From Mauremys mutica (lineage: Eukaryota > Chordata > Testudines > Geoemydidae): a stretch of DNA of 64,000 nt. The position numbers and the translations under genes are program-made. The notes beneath the pieces are model-generated. The model was given only the letters and a program-made list of their open reading frames with translations, was not told the DNA's origin and ran no database searches. Positions within the stretch are counted from its first letter, which is position 1. Each line of letters opens with the position of its first letter. The stretch spans positions 6,427,733 to 6,491,732 of the forward strand of contig NC_059094.1 in assembly GCF_020497125.1 (NCBI RefSeq), given 5' to 3'. Shown in pieces: positions 54,607-64,000 of the stretch.

Positions 54607-54933
54607 CTCTAGACCAGGGGTCGGAAACCTTTCAGCAGTGCTGTGCCGAGTCTCCATTTATTCACTCTGATTTAAGGCTTCGCGTGCCAGTCATTCATTT
54701 TAACCTTTTTAGAAGGTCTCTATCTATAAGTCTATAATATAGAACTAAACTATTATTGTATTAAAGTAAATAAGGTTTTTAAAATGTTTAAGAAGCTTCA
54801 TTTAAAATTACATTAAAATGCAGAGCCCCCCCAGACCGGTGGCCAGGACCCGGGCAGTGTGAGTGCCACTGAAAATCAGCTCGCGTGCCGCCTTCGGCGC
54901 CCAAGCCATAGGTTGCCTACCCCTGCTCTAGAC
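54607..54933 (+). mobile_element. Non-autonomous hAT element with perfect 8-bp target duplication
   Basis: The element at 54615-54925 (311 bp) begins CAGGGGTCGGAAACC and ends GGTTGCCTACCCCTG. The flanks are 'ctctagac' at 54607-54614 and 54926-54933. It has the same ends as the element at 33867. Its AT-rich middle ('tctataagtctataatatag') is followed by a GC-rich part 'accggtggccaggacccggg'. The duplication again has central TA. No transposase is present. Confidence 0.93.
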
Positions 54934-55214
54934 CTAGGCTGGATATTTCGGGAAGTCTGGGCTGATGTATGGAGACCAGGCCCACCAGAGGGATTTCATG
55001 GGGGTTCATTCCAGATCATGTGGAGCAAACCTGGACAGAGGCTCCCACAGCTCCTGTGCCAAGAGCATTAACCTCTTGGCTCTAATTGTGACGCAAGCTC
55101 AGGCTGCTGACTGCGTCCCAGCACCTGCCAGCCATGCTCTAGGAGAGGAGCTTCCGGAGTGCTGGGCTGCTCTTACGGCGCTGTGCCACTCTCCTCGTAT
55201 TTAACACAGAGGCT
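54934..55214. other. Unassigned noncoding stretch
   Basis: Nothing is recognised. Confidence 0.4.
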
Positions 55215-55465
55215 GGGCCGGGGAGGCAGCATGGTCTCGCGGCTCAGCACTGGACTGGGAGTCTGGAGACCTGAGCTCTGGTCCTGCCACTGCCCTGCTG
55301 GGAGGCCTTGGGTCAATCACTTCCCCTTGCTGTGTCTCTGTTTCCCTCCCCCCCCTTGCCTTGCCTGTTTAGGCTGTAAACACGCCAGGGCTTCTCTCTT
55401 TGTACAGCTGTACAACGCCTGCCTAGCGCAGTGGGGCCTGATCTTGCTTGGTGCCACTTTTATCC
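55215..55465 (+). repeat. MIR-type CORE-SINE, sense, near full length
   Basis: 'gcatggtctcgcggctcagc' (box A side), 'ctggagacctgagctctggt', 'cttgggtcaatcacttcccc', 'gcctgtttaggctgtaaaca' and 'gtacaacgcctgcctagcgc' cover the full order of blocks. Confidence 0.88.
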
Positions 55466-56049
55466 CAATATTCATAATAGTCCCGGCTCACTGGAACCAG
55501 CTCCATGCAAGGCTAAGCCCAGGGTCTCAAGGTTGGGGTCACCAGCAGGGACTGCTCAGATGGCTTGGGCCATTGCCTGAACCCCCAACCTCCACGTCAC
55601 CATCTCTCTACTTGAAGTTAAACAGTTTTTGCCAAGGGAGTCCCATCCTGCCTGTCATCTCAACCCCCAGCAGGAGGGAGGTGCCAACAGCATGAAACAA
55701 GCCTGGCCAGGTAGGACTGCTCAGCTGACTATGCCCCCTCCCCCAAGACCATGTGGGGGGTGGCAGGGGTAGACCCAGATCCTCCCGCTCCAAAAGCACC
55801 GGCCCTGCCGTTGGAGGTAACCAAGAATCCCTGTCAGCCGTTGACAGTACAGGGCGTATGACACAGAGCTCAGAAGTACAGATTCCAAGCAGTAGAGGAT
55901 GACAGAGACACACTCACACGCACCAAGTGGTTATAGTATTACCGTGGTAACAATAAGTGGCACTTTAATAGCAGCCGTTAGCCTGCAGTCTCTGAGCTCT
56001 TGCAAACATTGGGCCATTAAGTCAGCCTGTAGCCCTGCCAGCCAGCTCA
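55466..56049. other. Unassigned noncoding stretch
   Basis: Nothing is recognised; the frames lack motifs. Confidence 0.4.
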
Positions 56050-56265
56050 GCATTAGTGCCTGGGTTTTACAGAGGAGAGAGTTGAGGCACAGAGTTAAAG
56101 AGCTAGTTTTATGCACCTAACTCCCATAGATATCAATGGGAGTTAGGCACCTAAATACCTTTACAAATCTAGCCCAAAGTGACTTGCGAGTCAAGGAGAG
56201 TACAAGGAAAGAACCCAGGAGTCCTGATTCCTGCTCCTCTGTTCTAACCACCACATGCACAGATA
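56050..56265 (-). repeat. MIR-type SINE, antisense, interrupted by a 75-bp palindromic repeat
   Basis: 'gggttttacagaggagagag' and 'gaggcacagagttaaag' (to 56100) are the tail side. The core resumes at 'aaagtgacttgcgagtcaag' (56176) and the head side 'gaaagaacccaggagtcctg' follows. Removing 56101-56175 restores the order of the SINE. Confidence 0.8.
56101..56175. mobile_element. Palindromic mini-MITE inserted in a MIR
   Basis: The 75-bp insert is centred on 'ctcccatagatatcaatggg', with arms 'gcacctaactccca' and 'tgggagttaggcacc' forming a near-perfect hairpin. Flanking 'aaag' occurs at both 56097-56100 and 56176-56179, a possible 4-bp duplication. Ends 'agctag' and 'tctagccc' are weakly inverted. 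Similar pieces occur near 27.46 and 28.2 kb. Confidence 0.6.
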
Positions 56266-57471
56266 TCATGCAGGTGAGAGTGTGCCAGTGCTCAGCCTCT
56301 GTTCCCTGTTTTGAGACAGCCCTTGGCTGAGCACTTCCCGCAGTAGATACCAAAAAACCCGCAGCAGTTGAGAGACCCGACGTGCCAGTCCATGTGCTGT
56401 TGTGCCTGGGCTGCTCCCGTAGGGAATTAGGTCCTGCAGCCATTCCCCTGGCAGGGCCGACACACTGCATCTCGCTCACGGAAGGGCCGGGGGAGGCAGA
56501 TAGGCCTGGCCCATTCTCTGGGAATTTTGGCTGGCAGATGATATGCTTGACTGTGTTCTGTGAAACCCGACATTTCCTGGTGAGGCGTTGGGGCCCGTGT
56601 CCTGATGGCCACTGGTTCCTGCTGAGCTGGGGAGCGTTGCTGTTGGAGATGTTGGGCACTGCCTGTCTCCTCATGTTCCTCCCTTTCTCTGCTCGGTGGT
56701 ACACAGCCCCATCACCCAGTGCTTCCCAGAACGTGGCCAGTGCTAGCACGGCTCTCCCGCTCCAGCCCGCTGGCCGAGCTGCATGTGGCATGGCCTTGGT
56801 ACTGGTCTCTGGAGCCCCTGCCCCCATGCCAGGGCATGCTGGTACCCGGCTACTCTCACCTGTGGTGCTGTATTTGTCTCGCCTGTGTTTTATGGTTCTG
56901 CTTATGAGTTAGAGCTGGGTGTTCAATCTGCTCATTAGCCTTCCAAATACCCCACGCTGGCACCGACACTGCCACAAGGGAAGGCTCCTTGACTGAGCAT
57001 CCCCATGGCCACCCTCCGCCCAGCAATTCCCCTTCTGTGGGGGTGAAAAACCTTATGATCCCCAGAGCTGGCTGCCCAAGAAATGACCAGAGGGAGCATC
57101 TAGCAGCTTCTTTCCCAGGCAGAGGAAAAGGCTGAAATTGCCTGAGTTAGGATTGAAAGCTAATGGGCTCACTGCTGCAGTGACTAAGGGCATGATTTTC
57201 TATCAGACTGCAGACCCTTTGTGCCACGGTGTCAGCGTGTCTGGCTACTGGGGAATTCCCCTGGTGCAGAAGGAATCCTTGTGTGGGACACAGCCAGGGT
57301 AAAGGCTACCTGCAGCTCCTGGCATAGGGGGCAGGTAGGAGACATAACAGGGGAAAGGGGATGTAGCTGGAGCATGTCTACACTCTGGCTATTCCTGGGG
57401 CTGGGACAGCCTGGCCTTGGGGCTGCTCTAATGTACGCCAGGGCAGGCCCCATAATGGGAGAGCACAAAGG
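56266..57471. other. Unassigned noncoding stretch
   Basis: Frames of 176 codons (plus) and 236 codons (minus) overlap at 56117-56912. Neither has a recognisable domain, the minus one begins inside the MIR, and both are treated as chance. Confidence 0.45.
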
Positions 57472-58507
57472 AGTGTTGTGATGCATAGCTAGAAATGGTT
57501 AAACAACCTGCAAAATAAATAACCCTGAAAAGCCATACGGTGAGAGAATATTTCTGTTTTTGTGTATTTTTTACATATGTATGAGTAGGGTCAACAATGT
57601 ACTCAACAGTCCCTGTCCATGCTGTATTCTGATCATTCATTTAAATGAATTGTAAACAGGGGCTATCTCGGTATTCGTCTCTCTTTGAAATGGATAGCAA
57701 ATAATCTGTGAATGGTGGAGCAACAAGCAAATGGCCTTATGTTAATTCTATAGCTAAGTACCAGTGATGGACCTCCTTCAAAGTCAGCCTAATTACCTTT
57801 TGTTCTGCGAGCAACTCCCAACTTGTCAAAATACATGAAATTGTATAAAAGATCCTTGGGTCCTGATTCTGTCGTCTCAGATCCACTTAGGTTTCATCAG
57901 GGGAAGTTTGAGTCACAAGACTGAGGTCCCAGTTATGCCGGCACGCCCTGAATATGAGATTTGGACATTGGACTATGACCTATGAACTGAGTTCTAAAGG
58001 AACTCTTTGCAGCTACGAAGCTCACCCATCTCTGCTATGAATCTGCACCTCAATGGATTGAACTCATGTCTGTATGTACATTGATCTTTTAACCATACTC
58101 TCTCTCTCTCTTTTGTTTTTTAATACATTTTAGTTCAGTTAATAAGAATTGGCTGTAGCGTGTATTTGGGTAAGATCTGAAACATTCACTAACCTGGGAG
58201 GTAACAGTGTCCGATCCTCTGGGATTGGTAGAACCTTCATATGATGAAATAAGATTTACAGACATTTTCAACATATTTGACGTGGGTACCTGGATGGAGG
58301 CCTGAGGCTGGATCACTTTAAGGGAACTGTGTTGTTTGGACTTCTGAGTAACCAGTGAGGTAATAAAGAAGCTGTTTATTCTGTCTTGATAAATCTAAGT
58401 ATTGGAATATCCACCAGCTCTATGGGGACTGTCTGCCCCATTCCTTGCAGTTCACCCTAACTGAGTGACCACAGCTGGCTCCCCACTAGGACCCCGGTCA
58501 CAAGTGT
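57472..58507 (+). mobile_element. Solo LTR, family B, with perfect 5-bp target duplication
   Basis: The LTR at 57477-58502 (1026 bp) starts TGTGATGCATAG and ends GGACCCCGGTCACA, with short inverted TGTGA/TCACA ends. It is flanked by 'agtgt' at 57472-57476 and 58503-58507. A TATA-like 'gtataaaag' is at about 57842-57850 and a polyadenylation signal AATAAA near 58362, giving a U3-R-U5 order on the plus strand. (CT)n lies at about 58099-58112. There is no internal region. Endogenous-retrovirus-type is likely but not provable from the LTR alone. Confidence 0.9.
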
Positions 58508-59037
58508 AAAGCCACTTATGCCCCCACCTTGGTCCCTGCACCCAAGGGAGTCACCCACACCTGAGAATTGGGGCCTAAGAGTTGATATTAAATTAGCATG
58601 TTTCCTAAACATCTGTGGCCGTCATGGGAGGAGGGCAACTCCAGCTTCCCCTGGCCAGATGTGGGGAGAAGAGGGCACGCAGACCTTGCTCCCCTTGTTA
58701 GTCTCTGCCGTGGGGATGACCCAGCCAGGATCTCTCTCCCCCTTCCACTCCCTCCTAGCCCTCCTCTCTGGGTGCTCCAGGCACAGCAGCGGCTTCACCC
58801 ATTAAAGCTGCTGATCATAAGAGACTAGGATTCATGGGGTAAGTGCAAACACCTGCCTGAGTTCAGCTGCCGGTAGGCGAGCTCTCTTCTCGCGCTGCCG
58901 TGTCAGTTTTGGCCCCAGGCTCACAGCTAGCCAGGCCAACGTGGGAAGGCAGCGACTGGAATGAGAATGAAGACCTGGACTGGGGGAACTTGCTAGTGGG
59001 CAAGTCAGGGGCTGTTACAATGCAGAAGAGCCTGCAC
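58508..59037. other. Unassigned noncoding stretch
   Basis: Nothing is recognised. Confidence 0.4.
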
Positions 59038-59130
59038 ATAAAGAATTGCCAGACTGGCTCAGACAGAAGGGCCAGCTAGGCCAGGGTGCTGTCTCTGACA
59101 GTGGCCCATTCCAGATGCTTCAGAGACAGA
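59038..59130. repeat. Interspersed repeat fragment ('actggctcagacagaagggc' type)
   Basis: 'ttgccagactggctcagaca', 'agggtgctgtctctgacagt' and 'ggcccattccagatgcttca' match in order a common sauropsid repeat that reads 'tgggtcagaccaaaggtcca..tgtctccgacagtggccaat'. The parent class is not known to me. Confidence 0.5.
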
Positions 59131-59524
59131 TGTGAGAACCTCATCGTAGGTAGGTATAAAAACCACAAAATCCCAGGGTCATCAACAGCCATAGAAATGC
59201 CCTGGGTCTGATGTTCAGTGTCACAGCCAGCAGGCGCTTGTGCACACACAACTGTCCGTGCACAACCAGGAGCAAGTGAGCTAATCCCTGCTTTGCACAT
59301 GGATTTGGCTAACTAAGCAGTCTGTGTCTGTAACCTGGGTTTGCACACCCACACAGGGCTGGGCATGGAGGACAATGCGAATCAGGTCACAGTATATAAA
59401 AATAGCCAGCATACACCCTGTGTTTTGGCTAGGCAGCTCACTCCATCATGCACAGGAACTGGGCACCTGCGTCCCCTCGTAGCCACAGCTACAGCTCTCA
59501 GCCCACCTCACCCTATGGCATCAT
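59131..59524. other. Unassigned noncoding stretch
   Basis: Nothing is recognised. Confidence 0.35.
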
Positions 59525-59583
59525 CAGGCTGGGGCAGGGGGTTGGGTGCAGGAAGGGGTAATGGCTCCAGCTGGGGGTGCAGG

Positions 59584-61555
59584 TGTGACAGGTTGGATCA
59601 CAGAAATCCCCTTGGGACTTCCAACTGATGTGCTGAGACTACCCCTTAGCCCGTTTTCCCTGGCAGCTTGGGACTTCAGAACCCTGCCTGGTCGTGCCAG
59701 ACACACTTGCCTGCTACAACCACAGACCCAGATCTGAACCACGTCCCTCAAAAGCTGCAGGCTTAACTGAAAACAGCTTAAGAAGTGTTCCTGTCTCCAA
59801 CACCCAGATGCCCAACTCCCAATGGGGTCCAAACACCAAATAAATCCGTTTTACCCTGTATAAAGCTTATATAGGATAAACTCATAAATTGTGTTCACTG
59901 TCTATAACACTGATAGAGAGATATGAACAGCTGTTTCCCCACTCCCCCAGGTATTAATACATACTCTGGGTCAATTAATAAGTAAAAAGTGATTTTATTA
60001 AATACAGAAAGTAGGATTTAAGTGGTCCCAAGTAATAACAGACAGAACAAAGTGAATTACCAAACAAAATAAAATAAAACACGCAAGTCTAAACCTAATA
60101 CAGTAAGAAACTGAATACAGATGAAATCTCATCCTCAGAGATGTTCCAATAAGCTTCTTTTACAGGCTAACCTCCTTCTAGTCTGGGTCCAGCAATCACT
60201 CCCACCCCCGTAGTTACTGTCCTTTGTTCCAGTTACTTTCAGGTATCCTTTGGGGGTGGAGAGGCTATCTCTTGAGCCAACTGAAGACAAAAGGGGTGTG
60301 TGTGTCTCCCAGAGGCTTAAATAAACTCTCTCTTGTGGGTGGAGACCCCCTTCTCTCTCCTATGCAGAATCCAGCTGCAAGCTGGAGTTTTGGAGTCACA
60401 TGGGCAAGTCACATGTCCATGCATGACCTAGAACTTTACAGGTGGCAGCCATTGTTCACGCGCTATCTTGAAAGTCCCCAGGTTGACTTCTTATGTGGAT
60501 TGGAGTCTTCCAAGGTTCCATTGTCCATTAAGCGTTTCTTGATTGGGCATTTAACTTGCAAATTCCTTTCTTAAGAAGCTGACCAAATTCCTTACTAAGG
60601 CTACTTAAAATCGAACAAATACACAGCCAATATTCATAACTTCGAATACAAAAATGATACATGCATACAAATAGGATGAATACATTCAGTAGATCATAAC
60701 CTTGACATAGATATGTTACGTGGCATAAAACATATTCCAGTTATATCATATATACAGTAACTCCTCATTTAACATTGTTCCACTTAACGTTGTTTCAATG
60801 CTACGTCCCTGCTCAATTAGGGAACGTGCTCATTTAAAGTTGTGCAATGCTCCCTTATAACGGCGTTTGGCTGCCTGCTTGTAAGATTCTGTGGAAGAGC
60901 AGCGACTTTACAAGGGAGCATCGCGCAAGTTCCACTTCTCCACCTCCTCCCCCTCCCTCCCAGCGCTTCCCCCCTTAAGCCTTTCTGGGAGGGAGGCGCA
61001 GGAGTGGGGAAGTGCTGCATCTCCACTCCTCCCGCTCCCTCCCAGAAAGTCCTAAGTGCCATCAAACAGCTGTTTGGCAGCACTTAGGACTTTGGGGGGG
61101 GAGGGGGAGGGATGTGGCGTGCTCTGGAGAGGAGGTGGATTGGGTGGGGGGGAGGTGGGCCTGGAGTGGAGCGGGGACAGGAAGAGGCGGCCTGGAGCAT
61201 TCCCGGCAAAATCCGAGCCTGTTCTCCGGGGAAGCTGACGCTGCTGCAGCAAAGGTGCTTCCTAGCGTCCTTGCCTGCGGCGGGCTGTGCCTGTGTGGGG
61301 TAAGCCAGGGGCACTTCCCAACCACAGTAGAGTACAGAGCTGTACAGTATATAATGCCTTTTGTCTGCCCCCCAAAAAATTTCTTTGGAACCTAACCCCC
61401 CACATTTACATTACATCTTATGGGACAGTTGGATTCGTTTAACATTGTTTCACTTAAAGTTGCATTTTTCAGGAACGTAACTACAACGCTAAGTGAGGAG
61501 TTACTGTACATTCATAAGCATATTTCCATAAAGCATTATGGGGTGCAACGTCACA
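59584..61555 (-). mobile_element. Solo LTR, family C, interrupted by a Tigger-like element
   Basis: It starts TGTGACAGGTTGGATCAC and ends GTGCAACGTCACA, with TGTGAC/GTCACA inverted ends. Removing 60755-61508 gives about 1.2 kb. Flanks 'gcagg' (59579-59583) and 'gcggg' (61556-61560) look like a 5-bp duplication with one change. On the minus strand a TATA-like 'tatttaagcc' (about 60312-60322) precedes AATAAAATC (about 59990-60000), so transcription would run on the minus strand. The fine structure matches a very common turtle LTR that I know by sequence. No gag, pol or env is attached. Confidence 0.85.
60753..61508. mobile_element. Tigger-like (Tc1/mariner) non-autonomous element inside the LTR
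   Basis: The 752-bp element at 60755-61506 has the ends CAGTAACTCCTCATTTAAC and GCTAAGTGAGGAGTTACTG, inverted with two or three mismatches. TA flanks both sides (60753-60754 and 61507-61508). Subterminal 'tttaacattgttccacttaa' near 60770 is repeated directly as 'tttaacattgtttcacttaa' near 61438. A 48-bp near-palindrome lies at 61046-61093. GC-rich inverted arms occur near 60980-61050, and no transposase is present. The CAGT-plus-TA form suits the Tigger/pogo group. Confidence 0.88.
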
Positions 61556-62277
61556 GCGGGCTCTGGAGTGGGGCCAGGGATGAGGGATTTGGGAGGCAGG
61601 AGGGTGCTCTGGGGTGGAGTCTAGGGGTTCAGAGTATGGGAAGGGGCTCTGGGCTGAGGCAGGGGGTTGGGGTGCGGGAAGGGGTGAGGGCTCCGGCTGG
61701 GGGTGCGGGATCTGGTGTGGGGCTTGGGGTGCAGGAAGGGGCTCCAGGCTGGGACCAAGGAGTTCCGAGTGCGGGAGGGGGCTCTGGGCTGAGGTGGGGG
61801 TTGGGGTGTGGAAAGGGGTATGGGCTCTGGCCTGTGGGTGCAGGGGTGGGGAGTCAGGGGTGCAGGCTCCGGGCAGTGCTTACCTCAGGCAGCTCCTGGA
61901 AGCAGCGGCATGTCCCCTTTCTAGCTCCTATGCAGAGGTGCAGCCACATGACTCTGTGTGCTGCCCTGTCTGCAGGCACCGCCCCCGCAGCTCCCATTGG
62001 CTATGGTTCCCGGCCAGTGGGAGCTGCGGTACCAGCACCTGTGGACGGGGCAGCGCGCAGAGCCCCCTGGCTGCCCCTAGGCGTAAGAGCTGGAGAGGGG
62101 ACATGCCGCTGTTTCCGGGAGCTGCGTGGAGCCAGGACAGGTAGGGACTAGCCTGTCTTAGCCCCACTGCGCTGCTGACCAGACTTTTAACCCCTCCAGT
62201 CAGCAGTGCTGACTGGAGCCACCAGGGTCCCTTTTCGACCGGGCGTTCTGGTAAAAAACGGGACACCCGGCAACCCT

Positions 62278-63574
62278 AGCTCCCCCTCCCGGACCCCTGG
62301 GCTCTCCAGCCAGGTATTCGGGCTGGCAGGCAGAGGCACAATAGCAATGGGCCTGTGAGCCGGAGCTGCCTGGGCAAATGGGGCTGGAGGGGGTAGCAAG
62401 GACAGGGGCTGGGCACAGACTTTCTCCGGCCCTGAGGACTCTCAGCCCAGCCCAGGGCAGGCGCCCAGGGCCAGGCTGGGTCTCCCGTGTAGGCTGAGCT
62501 CCGGGTGGCGAGGGAGCAGGGCCAGCTCACCTGGCCTGCTGGACATAGGGCCAGCACCTCGGAGCACCAGGCCTGTCAGGCCCTGGCTGGCTCACACAGC
62601 CCCCGTCCCGCACAGCAGTGGCCCCGGGGGCCTGTGTGTGAGCAGGAGGCACTTGGCTGGGGGTGTTTTAAAGGCAGGGGAGCCTTCAGGGCCACGGTGA
62701 TGGTTTTTCAGTCCCTCCCACCCGATTGGGTGAGGCCTTGGCCCAGGTCTGGCAGTGCCTGGTCCTCTCCCTCCCCCCAGCATGAGCGCTCGGCTGAGCG
62801 GACTCCCTCGCTCCTGGGGAAGATGCCCAAGGCCATGCCCCATTGTTCAGAGTTAACCCACCGTAGCGGCGGGGCAGGCAAGCGCCCTGCATCAGACCTG
62901 CATCACAGCAGCAGCTGGCGAGTGATTCATCCCACTCCCCCGGCAGTTCCCGGCAGGCAGGGCCCCCCTTCACACTCAGCTCTCCTGCCTGCCCCCCTCC
63001 TGTGCTCACACCATGCGCCCTGCGCCCCGCCTCCCCGTAGCTCATTCAGACGGGGCTGCAGACAGAAGGGCCGGGAGCTCAGCCTGAGGTGAATGCAGTG
63101 GGGTGACGAGGTCAAGTCTCTGCCCAGAGCTGTCACCCTGCTGTGCTGCCGAGCCCCCCCCTCACCGGGGATCAGCAGCGAGGCCCTGTGCCCTGCCTGT
63201 GGCAAATGCTTCTCTGCTGGCGGTCGCCGTTTCAGCCTCAGGAGCAGGGCCCCAGCTCTGACTCGGGTTCCGGCTCTTTGCTGCCTGATAAGGGGGTAGT
63301 GGGGAAACCGGACAGTGGCTTTGAGCTGGCTCACGAACCATAGCTGCCCCCAGCCGTGGGCAGGCCGGGTGCCACGCCGGGTGGCTTCAGCAGGGGTGAC
63401 ACAGTGAGTCAGTGCCAGGGCTGGGACTACAGCTCACGAGCTCTAAGTCCCAGTCCCATGGACTAACTGCACAGTTTGCCAGCAAAGGGAAATAAGTAAG
63501 GGATTGGACCTGTACCTATCCCCTCTCTCTAACTGGGGGAGCTGGGCACCTCACACACCCCTGGAGGCAGGGCA
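62278..63574. other. Unassigned GC-rich noncoding stretch
   Basis: GC-rich with frames up to 195 codons (62505-63092) that lack any recognised domain or codon signal visible by eye. It could be CpG-rich and regulatory, but nothing shows a promoter. Confidence 0.4.
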
Positions 63575-63728
63575 GTGCTATTATCCCCATTGTACAGATG
63601 GGAAACTGAGGCACTGAAAGGGTAAATGACTTGCTCAAGGGCACACAGGAAGACTGTGGCAGAACAATGACTTGACCCTAGTTCTCCAGCATCCTAGGCT
63701 AGTGCTCTAACCACTGGACCATCCTTCC
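63575..63728 (-). repeat. MIR-type CORE-SINE, antisense
   Basis: 'ctattatccccattgtacag', 'gggaaactgaggcactgaaa', 'gacttgctcaagggcacaca' and 'ctagtgctctaaccactgga' give tail-side, core and box A blocks in order. Well preserved. Confidence 0.88.
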
Positions 63729-64000
63729 TCTTGCTAGAGCATTTGCTTTTTTCTGCTTCATGCGGCCGCAGTGAACCAGTGAAAGTACCAACAACAAAGC
63801 AGGCCCAGAGTAGACGCTATGAATTGGTTTAAGTTCTGTCCTGTGCCCACCGAAGGTTCTGTTCTCACCTGATTGGGGGGGGGGGGTTGTCCTCTCTAGG
63901 AGCAGGCAAAGATGACAGCTGCCTCCATCGCCAAACCTTTGGTTCACCAGCTCAGTCTTTTCTCTGCCTCAGCACCCAGCTATGCAACCCCCCCTCAGCC
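63729..64000. other. Unassigned noncoding stretch with G12 run
   Basis: A G12 homopolymer lies at 63875-63886. The 82-codon minus-strand frame across it is unsupported. Confidence 0.45.

Larger units (their letters stand above)
59525..62277 (-). repeat. G-rich interspersed repeat, split by an LTR insertion
   Basis: The left piece 59525-59583 ('ggggcagggggttgggtgca', 'atggctccagctgggggtgc') continues in style at 61556-61870 with cryptic tandem units such as 'gggaaggggctctgggctga'. A foldback segment lies at about 61905-62115, where 'gcggcatgtcccctttctag' is answered by 'gagaggggacatgccgct' and 'cagctcccattggc' by 'ggccagtgggagctg'. The right end 'acacccggcaaccctag' resembles a transposon terminus (ctagggttgcc in reverse). 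The class is not certain. The 243-codon frame in it is low-complexity. Confidence 0.6.

Noticed and set aside
56117..56827. 236-codon minus-strand frame as a host gene
   Set aside because: It runs into a MIR and a palindromic insert, overlaps a plus-strand frame, and has no recognisable domain.
62505..63092. 195-codon frame as a gene
   Set aside because: Low-complexity, proline/serine/arginine-rich translation of GC-rich DNA with few stops; no domain.

Overview
This is vertebrate nuclear DNA, almost certainly from a turtle and probably a cryptodire. I found no protein-coding host gene, exon series, rRNA, functional tRNA or CRISPR array. Nearly all recognisable content is interspersed repeats in a gene-poor intergenic or intronic stretch. 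The species call rests on the repeats: CR1 LINEs ending in short ATTCTATG-type repeats, a tRNA-derived SINE carrying a CR1 3' tail (the tortoise Pol III/SINE type), Penelope-like repeats, and foldback DNA transposons of the kind found in turtle and crocodilian genomes. Family names come from memory of these families; no database search was run.

Layout. 0-11 kb: an old MIR-type SINE, two Penelope-like insertions with clear target duplications (about 4.0 and 4.6 kb), a CR1 copy split by a GC-rich hAT-like repeat (4.9-6.3 kb), a 46-bp minisatellite (9.4 kb), a possible transposon-protein remnant (about 10.0 kb) and a long Penelope-like 3' end (10.7 kb). 12.5-22 kb: a CR1 copy with an open reverse transcriptase frame, interrupted by a second CR1 fragment, then a longer CR1 copy (19.0-21.7 kb) with endonuclease and RT regions, broken by stops and frameshifts. 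23-37 kb: MIR copies, two solo LTRs of one family (24.8 and 35.5 kb), three foldback or hAT-type elements, an antisense CR1 (29.7 kb), a reverse tRNA-SINE (31.8 kb) and an unusual antisense/sense CR1 junction (36.8-37.4 kb). 38-46 kb: an old antisense CR1 abutting an RTE-like remnant, GT-rich satellite-like DNA, a hAT foldback with a perfect 8-bp duplication (43.0 kb) and a MITE (44.8 kb). 46-64 kb: more MIR copies, a tRNA-SINE (53.1 kb), another hAT element (54.6 kb), a complete solo LTR (57.5 kb) and a three-level nest at 59.5-62.3 kb: a Tigger-like element inside an LTR inside a G-rich repeat.

The repeats record a layered insertion history. Several insertions can be delimited to the base because their target-site duplications survive: 12 and 9 bp for Penelope-like, 8 bp for hAT, 5 bp for LTRs, TA for Tigger-like. 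The LTRs are all solo, with no gag, pol or env seen. The most mechanistically interesting signal is a hammerhead-ribozyme-like core in the Penelope-like 3' ends, although stem I is not evident and the copies are mutated. I see no convincing new biological system. Between the repeats lie unique stretches in which I recognise nothing; a few AT-rich, homeodomain-site-like stretches could be conserved noncoding elements.
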